A stretch of 36,060 nt of DNA, taken from JAHISC01 sp964645815. Its GTDB lineage: Bacteria > Patescibacteriota > Patescibacteriia > UBA9934. The stretch is from positions 1-36,060 of the forward strand of contig CAZYCR010000005.1 in NCBI GenBank assembly GCA_964645815.1. The letters are read 5' to 3'. The translations under genes were made by a program, and so were the position numbers. Shown here piece after piece: positions 31,002-36,060 of the stretch (position 1 is its first letter; each line of letters starts with the position of its first letter). The notes beneath the pieces are model-generated. The model saw only the letters and a list, made by a program, of their open reading frames with translations. It searched no databases and was not told where the DNA came from.

Positions 31002-32108
31002 ATGAACATCGGCAACATAATCATTTTTTCTGTGGCCCTAGCAGCTGGATTCTTGGTTGCTTACGTTATCTTTAAATCTAAAAGAAGCGATGTGTCGCAA
31101 AATATTTTGGATCAAATGAATTCAATTCGAGAAGAAATGCTCAGGCAATCCAACGATCAAAGAAGGGAAGTCCAAGAAAGACTTGATCGCGTTCATGATA
31201 AATTGACAGAGGGTCTGCAACACTCACAAAGTTCAATTCAAAAACAATTTTCTGAAAGTTCAAAAATTATCGCCGAAGTAACTCAGAAGCTAACGACTCT
31301 TGATAGTACCAACAAACAGGTTTTGGACTTTTCGGCTCAATTACAGAATCTACAAAACATTTTAAAGAATCCAAAACAACGTGGAGTCCTTGGTGAATAT
31401 TGGTTGGAGACTTTGCTGTCAAATGTATTGCCAAAAGAAAGCTACAAGATGCAATACAAAATTGGAGACGATGAAATTAATAGTCAGGCTCTGATCGCTG
31501 ATGCAGTATTATTTATTCGCGATCAAATTATTCCAATTGATGCAAAATTCAGTTTGGAAAACTACAACCGTGTCATGGAAGAATCTGATCCAGAAAAACG
31601 CGAAAAATTAGAAAAGACATTAAAAACTGACGTCAAAACACGAATTGATGAAACCAGTAAGTACATTCGTCCGGAATTCGGAACAATGAATTTTGCTTTC
31701 ATGTTTATTCCAGCTGAAGGTGTTTACTACAACCTTTTAAACGCTGATGTTGGATCGGGAATCAATAGCCGCAACTTGGTGGAGTACGCGTTTTCAAAAA
31801 ATGTCATGATTGTTTCGCCAACTAGTTTTTATGCTTATTTGCAAACAGTCTTGCAAGGTCTAAATGCCTTGGAGATTGAAAAATCTGCAGTTGAAATTAT
31901 TAAGCGGGTAGGGGAGTTGGGAAAACATATTAGAAGTTACAGCGATTACCACGATCGAATTGGAAAAAACCTGGCCACGGTTGTGAACCAATACAATCAA
32001 TCAGGCAAGGAATTACAAAAAGTTTCCAAAGACGTAGTCCGTATAACGGCCGGAAATAAAGATGATGTGATCGAACTCGATGAAATTGATAAGCCAAGGA
32101 TAGAATAA
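31002..32108 (+). CDS. rmuC: RmuC-family DNA recombination protein
   Basis: A 368-residue RmuC family protein, predicted to act in DNA recombination and limiting inversions, with a PD-(D/E)XK-like nuclease fold. One N-terminal membrane helix (residues about 4-24) is followed by a coiled coil (about 30-130, LDQMNSIREEMLRQSNDQRR). The conserved core has NPKQRGVLGEYWLETLLSNV, then IPIDAKFSLENYNRV and FAFMFIPAEGVYYNLL. Length is normal for short RmuC proteins. It is the only rightward gene in this part of the window. Its start lies just past the parS region, and its 3' end meets the orphan gene's terminator from the opposite strand. Confidence 0.93.
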   Translation: MNIGNIIIFSVALAAGFLVAYVIFKSKRSDVSQNILDQMNSIREEMLRQSNDQRREVQERLDRVHDKLTEGLQHSQSSIQKQFSESSKIIAEVTQKLTTLDSTNKQVLDFSAQLQNLQNILKNPKQRGVLGEYWLETLLSNVLPKESYKMQYKIGDDEINSQALIADAVLFIRDQIIPIDAKFSLENYNRVMEESDPEKREKLEKTLKTDVKTRIDETSKYIRPEFGTMNFAFMFIPAEGVYYNLLNADVGSGINSRNLVEYAFSKNVMIVSPTSFYAYLQTVLQGLNALEIEKSAVEIIKRVGELGKHIRSYSDYHDRIGKNLATVVNQYNQSGKELQKVSKDVVRITAGNKDDVIELDEIDKPRIE

Positions 32109-32115
32109 TAACAAC

Positions 32116-32138
32116 GGCCACCGCTACGTGCGGTGGCC
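32116..32138 (-). terminator. Strong hairpin terminator of the orphan gene
   Basis: A perfect 9-bp stem GGCCACCGC/GCGGTGGCC with a 5-base loop. On the minus strand it is 15 bases after the orphan gene's stop and followed by GTTGTTATT. It would also help end rmuC transcripts on the other strand, although no T-tract follows there. Confidence 0.7.
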
Positions 32139-32153
32139 AGGTCAGCCGTAGGC

Positions 32154-32651
32154 CTACTTCTGAGGCGGCTGCTTGAAAAGCGCTATCATCTCCTCGAACC
32201 CAGTGGACTCGATGTATTCTCTCAGAGTCATCAGCAGATGATTAAGAGAATAATCGATCTTATAGAGCTCATGGAATGATTTGTGAACACTGAAGGTGAG
32301 ATGCTTTAACTTGTCGGATGCCGTGAGCCCCGGAGGAACCGTATTTCTCTGGTAGCATTGAAAGTTATTCATCATGAAGCACAGCATCCAATATTCGTAC
32401 AAGAGATCGCGAAGGAACATCGGTGCCTCTTCGATGATCACTTCGTAGTCGATCTCGACCCGACGAACCTCTCGACCGCTTTCGTACTTCACGATGGCGA
32501 CCGGGAAGACCGAGTAGATCTCGCCGACACGTCGACGATGGAAGACGAGCGAATCTCCGTCTTTTGGTCCCTTGTGCTCATCAAGGATCATGGAAGCCAT
32601 CAGCTTCCAGTTGATGTTGTCGAGGTTGCCGTCGTGGAACTTCTGAGTCAT
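32154..32651 (-). CDS. Orphan protein of unknown function, compositionally foreign
   Basis: I do not recognise this 165-residue protein. It has no signal peptide or membrane helix and appears soluble, with mixed alpha/beta character. Conserved-looking patches are DGDSLVFHRRRVGEIYSVFP and a helical C-terminal half rich in Leu, Met and aromatic residues. The gene stands out: G+C is about 52-58% in sampled blocks against roughly 40% around it, and it prefers C/G-ending codons. It has a clear GGAGG six bases before the ATG, a TTGACA/TAAATT promoter and its own terminator. Its context (between rmuC and rpsT) gives no functional clue. An overlapping ORF on the other strand lacks these signals and is not the gene. 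Confidence 0.75.
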   Translation of the reverse strand: MTQKFHDGNLDNINWKLMASMILDEHKGPKDGDSLVFHRRRVGEIYSVFPVAIVKYESGREVRRVEIDYEVIIEEAPMFLRDLLYEYWMLCFMMNNFQCYQRNTVPPGLTASDKLKHLTFSVHKSFHELYKIDYSLNHLLMTLREYIESTGFEEMIALFKQPPQK

Positions 32652-32684
32652 TGTTTGCCTCCAGCAGGTTGAATGTGCTTGGCT

Positions 32685-32713
32685 AATTTAGCCAGAACAC
32701 CTGACTTTGTCAA
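32685..32713 (-). promoter_or_regulatory. Promoter of the orphan gene
   Basis: On the minus strand, a consensus TTGACA (32713-32708) and TAAATT (32690-32685) are separated by 17 bases. It is placed directly after the rpsT terminator and gives a short leader with the GGAGG site. Confidence 0.7.
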
Positions 32714-32715
32714 TC

Positions 32716-32744
32716 AAAAGACCGCCCAATCGGGCGGATCTTTT
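32716..32744 (-). terminator. Rho-independent terminator of rpsT
   Basis: CCGCCC (32722-32727)/GGGCGG (32732-32737) with a 4-base loop, extended by AAAAGA/TCTTTT with one bulged base. It overlaps the last bases of rpsT, and its minus-strand exit reads TCTTTT. Confidence 0.85.
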
Positions 32745-33012
32745 ATTTTGTCGAGGCCTTTTTAAGTGATGTAGCCAGTCTTGATTTGATACGAGCCGAC
32801 TTATTCTTCTTAAAAATCTTTTTAGTTACTGCTTTATCTAGCATTTTGTCGAGCTTAGGCATCATTGCTTTTGCCTCATCAACTTTGCCAGTCTCTAGCG
32901 CTTTACGAAATGATCGTCGGCTGGAGTGAATTTCGTCTTTGATTGGCTCTCGACGCTTAGCTCTTGCAACATTTTGTCGCAGGGCCTTTTTTGCATTAGC
33001 CAAATTTGGCAT
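32743..33012 (-). CDS. rpsT: 30S ribosomal protein S20
   Basis: S20, 89 residues, a three-helix primary-binding protein of the 30S body. It is highly basic and alpha-helical, with the family start MPNLANAKKALRQNVARAKRR and a closing KNKSARIKSRLATSLKK. It has its own promoter (33067-33095) overlapping the end of holA, and a leader of about 48 bases with an 8-bp hairpin (TTAAAATC/GATTTTAA, 33030-33051). S20 autoregulation through its leader is known in E. coli; here it is possible but unproven. There is no Shine-Dalgarno sequence. Confidence 0.96.
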   Translation of the reverse strand: MPNLANAKKALRQNVARAKRREPIKDEIHSSRRSFRKALETGKVDEAKAMMPKLDKMLDKAVTKKIFKKNKSARIKSRLATSLKKASTK

Positions 33013-33029
33013 ATTTGAGTCGTTAGAAC

Positions 33030-33051
33030 TTAAAATCGAGCGTGATTTTAA
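33030..33051 (-). promoter_or_regulatory. Hairpin in the rpsT leader
   Basis: A perfect 8-bp stem TTAAAATC/GATTTTAA with a 6-base loop lies 17 bases before the rpsT ATG. It may regulate initiation or be an S20-binding site. Confidence 0.45.
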
Positions 33052-33066
33052 TTAAGGACTGAACCG

Positions 33067-33095
33067 AGTGTAGCTAAAATCTTGATAAACGTCAA
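33067..33095 (-). promoter_or_regulatory. rpsT promoter
   Basis: On the minus strand, TTGACG (33095-33090) and TACACT (33072-33067) are separated by 17 bases. It overlaps the last codons of holA. Confidence 0.65.
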
Positions 33096-34069
33096 GATCT
33101 AACCATTTCCGTAACAATTCGGTCAACAGCCAATTCAGGTGTAATTCCACTCATTTTCATTTTCCTGTCATATTCAACAATAAGACCATGCACGCCCTGC
33201 AAATATTCAAAATTCATCTTTTTTGCTTGCTGTAATGATTTTTCAGCAACATAAGGATGGAGTTTCATAGCCTTGGCAAACTCATTTTTGTTCGTGACTG
33301 GATTTTTGTCGAGCAATGATCTGGCACCAATCAAAATCCTTATTTGACGTGCGAGCATGGAGAAAAGTTGAAAATCATTGGCCCCTGAATGTCTCTGTTC
33401 ATCAAGAAGCCTCAGTGCCAATTTGGAGTTTCCGTTTGAGACAGCATCAATAAACTGAAAAATCTGATCTTCAAAATTTGCCTTAACCAATAGTGCTATA
33501 GACTCATCATCAATCGGCTGGCTTAGCGAATATGCTTTTAGCTTTTGAAATTCTGCTGAAAGTTGCCAGAGATCATTCCCAACCAAAGCAATGATTTTTT
33601 GCAATTGCCCTGCTGATAATTTTAAATCAATCGAAGCAATGAAATTCGCTGCCCAAGCGGTCAACTGGCTACCGGTCAGATTAGCTTGCGGATAAGAATG
33701 GACATCTGCTCGGCTCTTTAAATTTGTAATGAGTTCTGACTTTTCAATTTTTTTCTGAGCAGTATTATCCCAAAAAATTAAAATCGTTGACTCAGGAGTA
33801 CCTCCTAAAGCTTCGAGCCAATTTTTCGCTTCTGCTTTTTTAAGATCTGCTAATAATTCTTTTACTATCACCATTCTTTTCTCAGAAAGAAATGGGGGAG
33901 TCTGTGTTGCTTGACGGACTTCGGCTAAATCAATTTTGGCATTATCTACGGCTGGGAATTCAACCAGATTCATGCCACTCGGATCAAACTTAACCTTAAA
34001 TTGATCGCGCATCAACGTAACTTTTTGTAATGAGAGATAGGTATTTTCTCCGTAAACAAAAATAATCAT
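33092..34069 (-). CDS. holA: DNA polymerase III subunit delta
   Basis: The delta subunit of the clamp loader, which opens the beta clamp. The 325-residue protein starts MIIFVYGENTYLS, typical of HolA. It shows the central ATPase-like fold (SEKRMVIVKELLADL, then WDNTAQKKIEKS) without the Walker motif, as delta lacks one. The C-terminal collar domain has LRLLDEQRHSGANDFQLFSMLARQIRILIGAR. Length is normal. The start ATG is 6 bases after TAAGAT with an upstream TGC (extended -10), so a leaderless transcript is likely. It lies between rnhB (30-base gap) and rpsT, the usual neighbour of holA. Confidence 0.94.
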   Translation of the reverse strand: MIIFVYGENTYLSLQKVTLMRDQFKVKFDPSGMNLVEFPAVDNAKIDLAEVRQATQTPPFLSEKRMVIVKELLADLKKAEAKNWLEALGGTPESTILIFWDNTAQKKIEKSELITNLKSRADVHSYPQANLTGSQLTAWAANFIASIDLKLSAGQLQKIIALVGNDLWQLSAEFQKLKAYSLSQPIDDESIALLVKANFEDQIFQFIDAVSNGNSKLALRLLDEQRHSGANDFQLFSMLARQIRILIGARSLLDKNPVTNKNEFAKAMKLHPYVAEKSLQQAKKMNFEYLQGVHGLIVEYDRKMKMSGITPELAVDRIVTEMVRS

Positions 34070-34075
34070 GCCAGT

Positions 34076-34081
34076 ATCTTA
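34076..34081 (-). promoter_or_regulatory. Extended -10 box of holA (leaderless)
   Basis: TAAGAT preceded by TGC on the minus strand. Six bases separate it from the ATG at 34069. No good -35 box is visible, as usual for extended -10 promoters. Confidence 0.45.
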
Positions 34082-34099
34082 GCAGATTATTAAAAAAGA

Positions 34100-34714
34100 C
34101 TATAGACCCTTCAACTCGCCCCTGAAAATTTTATAATTCACTCGATGAATAGAACATGACCCGAATTTTTCAATGGCTTTTAGGTGGCGCGCCGTACCAT
34201 AACCTTTGTGACTCTTAAAACCATAATCCGGAAATTCCTGATCCAATTCTCTCATTAAATTGTCCCGAAAAACCTTGGCTAAGATCGAAGCGGCAGCAAT
34301 AGATTTGACCAACCGATCACCGTGAATAAGAGCCGTTTGTGGCAAATCTAAATCTGGAATTTTAAAAGCATCAACGAGCACATGATCGGTTGATGGTATA
34401 GCTTCGAGCGCGCGTCTCATAGCCAGGAACGTAGCGGCTTTCAAACCTAGCTGATTAATTTCTTCAACTTCTGCTGCGCCTATCGCCCAAGCGTGACATC
34501 TTTCTTTTATTTCATTGGCTAGCTTCTCGCGTTGCTTGCTTGTTAGTAATTTGGAATCGCGAATTAAGGCTAGCCGCGAACCTAATGGCAAAATTACAGC
34601 TCCTGCGACAACTGGTCCGGCTAAAGAGCCGTAGCCAACTTCATCGATTCCAGCGATCGACAAAAAACCAGCGGCAATCAGTTCGCGCTCCAGCTTAAAC
34701 GTCGGCCGTTTCAT
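34100..34714 (-). CDS. rnhB: Ribonuclease HII
   Basis: RNase HII cuts RNA in RNA-DNA hybrids and starts removal of misincorporated ribonucleotides. The 204-residue protein keeps the four acidic catalytic residues: Asp and Glu in AGIDEVGYGSLAGPVVAGA, Asp in VLVDAFKIP, and Asp in HGDRLVKSIAAASILAKV. The usual GRG motif, which contacts the ribonucleotide junction, here reads GYG (Arg replaced by Tyr). The ATG follows the polA stop by 3 bases, so it is probably translationally coupled to polA. There is no Shine-Dalgarno sequence. Confidence 0.93.
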   Translation of the reverse strand: MKRPTFKLERELIAAGFLSIAGIDEVGYGSLAGPVVAGAVILPLGSRLALIRDSKLLTSKQREKLANEIKERCHAWAIGAAEVEEINQLGLKAATFLAMRRALEAIPSTDHVLVDAFKIPDLDLPQTALIHGDRLVKSIAAASILAKVFRDNLMRELDQEFPDYGFKSHKGYGTARHLKAIEKFGSCSIHRVNYKIFRGELKGL

Positions 34715-34717
34715 AAT

Positions 34718-36060
34718 TTACAGCCGTTTCCAGTTTTTCAATTCACCCCAATTTTTACCAACTTCAACGTCAACCAATAATGGCACTTCACTTTTCCAAA
34801 CACTCTCCATAATTTTCCGGATCGCCGGAATTGCCTCGTCAGCATCATCCTCGGCCATCTCAAAATCCAATTCATCATGAACTTGCAAAAGCATCTTGAC
34901 ATCAGGATTATTTACTTCAATCCAATCGGAAACATCGATCATAGCCATCTTCACCAAATCAGCCTGCGTGCCTTGAATAGGCATGTTAACTGCCATTCGT
35001 TCGGCAGCTGCGACCAACTGCTGAACTCCGGAGTTAATATCTGGCAAATATCGACGTCGGCCAAAAAGAGTTTCCGCGTAACCGCGACGATGAGCTATAG
35101 CTTTAGCGAGGCTGATGTATTCACTGATTCCAGGATGCATAGCAAAGTAAGAATCAATAAAATTTTGAGCTTCTTCTTTGGTAAGACCGGTGCTTCGAGC
35201 TAAATTGCGCGGTCCCATACCATAAAGAATGCCAAAGTTAATGGCTTTGGCAGCCGAACGTTCACCAGAAGTTACCTGATCTTCATCTTTTCCTAAAACT
35301 TCGGCCGCGGTTCGACGATGAATGTCTGCACCTTCTTGAAAAGCTTTGATTGACGACTCGTCTTTAGCAATCACAGCTGCCAAACGCAATTCAAACTGCG
35401 AATAATCCATTGAAACTAAAATTCTATTCCGTGGAGCCACAAAACACTTTCTAATTTCCTTACCAAGCTCGGTGCGAGTAGGAATGTTTTGCAAATTCGG
35501 ATCAGATGAAGACAGACGTCCAGTTGCAGTTACGGTTTGATTATAAGAAGTATGAATCCGACCATCTTTGGCAATCAAATGTGGCAAAGCATCAACGTAG
35601 GTTGACTTCAATTTAGCAAATTCACGAAATTCACTAATGAGTGGAACGATCTCGTGCGCTTCCCAAAGCTTTTCCAATTCAGAGGCTGCTGTTGAGTAAC
35701 CTGATTTTGTTTTTTTAATACCTTTGGTTGGCAAATGAAGTCGATCAAATAAAATATCCGCCAGCTGAGAAGGGGAATTGATGTTAAACTCTTTGCCGGC
35801 GAGCTTGTAGATCTTCTTGGTGCGCTTTTCCAATTCATCAGCAAACTCCAGCGAGAGTTTTTTAAGTCTCTCAGCATTAACTTCAATGCCCTCGTGTTCC
35901 ATTTTATAAAGAATGGGAATCAAGGGCATCTCAATATCATCGGCGATCTGCTGCATTTTCTCATGGGCCAAACCGTGGGTCAGCTTATCAGCCAAACGAA
36001 ATAGCACTTCCGCTTCTTCAGCCACAGCAGCTGTTTCACTCAACTGCTCTTGTAAATATT
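34718..36060 (-). CDS. polA: DNA polymerase I, partial (C-terminal polymerase domain)
   Basis: Family A DNA polymerase. Only the C-terminal 447 residues are in the window; the reading frame stays open to the right edge (the first in-window start-like codon, a TTG at 36043, is internal). Motif A reads VSMDYSQFELRLAA. Motif B/O-helix reads RSAAKAINFGILYGMGP, with a Phe at the position that excludes dideoxynucleotides. Motif C reads LLQVHDELDFE. The part before these (LAHEKMQQIADDIEMPLIPI) is the linker after the exonuclease domains. It heads a polA-rnhB-holA row with short gaps. The presence of 5'- and 3'-exonuclease domains cannot be judged. Confidence 0.96.
   Translation of the reverse strand, partial: YLQEQLSETAAVAEEAEVLFRLADKLTHGLAHEKMQQIADDIEMPLIPILYKMEHEGIEVNAERLKKLSLEFADELEKRTKKIYKLAGKEFNINSPSQLADILFDRLHLPTKGIKKTKSGYSTAASELEKLWEAHEIVPLISEFREFAKLKSTYVDALPHLIAKDGRIHTSYNQTVTATGRLSSSDPNLQNIPTRTELGKEIRKCFVAPRNRILVSMDYSQFELRLAAVIAKDESSIKAFQEGADIHRRTAAEVLGKDEDQVTSGERSAAKAINFGILYGMGPRNLARSTGLTKEEAQNFIDSYFAMHPGISEYISLAKAIAHRRGYAETLFGRRRYLPDINSGVQQLVAAAERMAVNMPIQGTQADLVKMAMIDVSDWIEVNNPDVKMLLQVHDELDFEMAEDDADEAIPAIRKIMESVWKSEVPLLVDVEVGKNWGELKNWKRL

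Noticed and set aside
32358..32672. 104-codon plus-strand ORF opposite the orphan gene
   Set aside because: It has no promoter or ribosome-binding site, while the minus-strand frame has promoter, GGAGG and terminator in correct order.

Overview
The window looks like a chromosomal segment from a member of the Candidate Phyla Radiation (Patescibacteria), probably of the Parcubacteria type, read with the standard bacterial code (TGA is used as a stop). The reasons are compact housekeeping operons, almost no Shine-Dalgarno sequences, several start codons placed right behind a -10 box, a single-polypeptide EF-P/EpmA pair, a zinc-type S18, and a block of large secreted proteins of the kind common in these small-genome bacteria. 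The lineage call is inference; no rRNA gene is present.

Layout, left to right. 1-8.2 kb: yebC (cut by the left edge), rpoC and rpoB, all leftward, preceded by a 525-base non-coding interval. That interval holds the rpoB promoter, a roughly 210-base structured rpoB leader, and upstream of it a self-contained transcription unit folding into a long rod that resembles 6S RNA. 8.2-15.2 kb: leftward genes recA, a RodZ-like membrane HTH gene, ftsK, efp, epmA (EF-P lysyl ligase), rpsR, ssb and rpsF. The rpsF promoter is followed by a long nested hairpin leader. 15.2-19.1 kb: a divergent pair (HD phosphohydrolase and a THUMP/TrmG10-like RNA methyltransferase) whose two promoters overlap and abut both start codons, then ychF. 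19.1-30.1 kb: five leftward genes for the cell surface: an O-antigen-ligase-like/TPR membrane protein, a secreted protein with two Peptidase_G2-like modules, a four-repeat Ig-like membrane protein, a DUF916-like anchored protein and a small WxL-like secreted protein. 30.1-31.0 kb: a 900-base AT-rich non-coding interval with two perfect parS palindromes, three clustered DnaA-box-like nonamers, inverted repeats and a tRNA-Arg(CCT). 31.0-36.1 kb: rmuC (rightward), a GC-richer orphan gene with its own promoter, Shine-Dalgarno sequence and terminator, then leftward rpsT, holA, rnhB and polA (cut by the right edge).

How it works together. The left half is the core of information processing: RNA polymerase with a possible polymerase-binding RNA beside it, replication and repair (RecA, SSB, HolA, Pol I, RNase HII, RmuC), chromosome segregation (FtsK, parS) and translation (S6, S18, S20, EF-P with its modifying enzyme, YchF). 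The promoters divide into two groups. RNA polymerase, S6 and S20 have long leaders with strong secondary structure, suggesting autogenous RNA-level control. HD, methyltransferase, ssb, holA, ychF and the first surface gene have the -10 box only 6-8 bases before the start codon, so their mRNAs are probably leaderless. The surface block is probably an attachment or envelope system. The parS/DnaA-box interval suggests the chromosome origin lies in or near this window.
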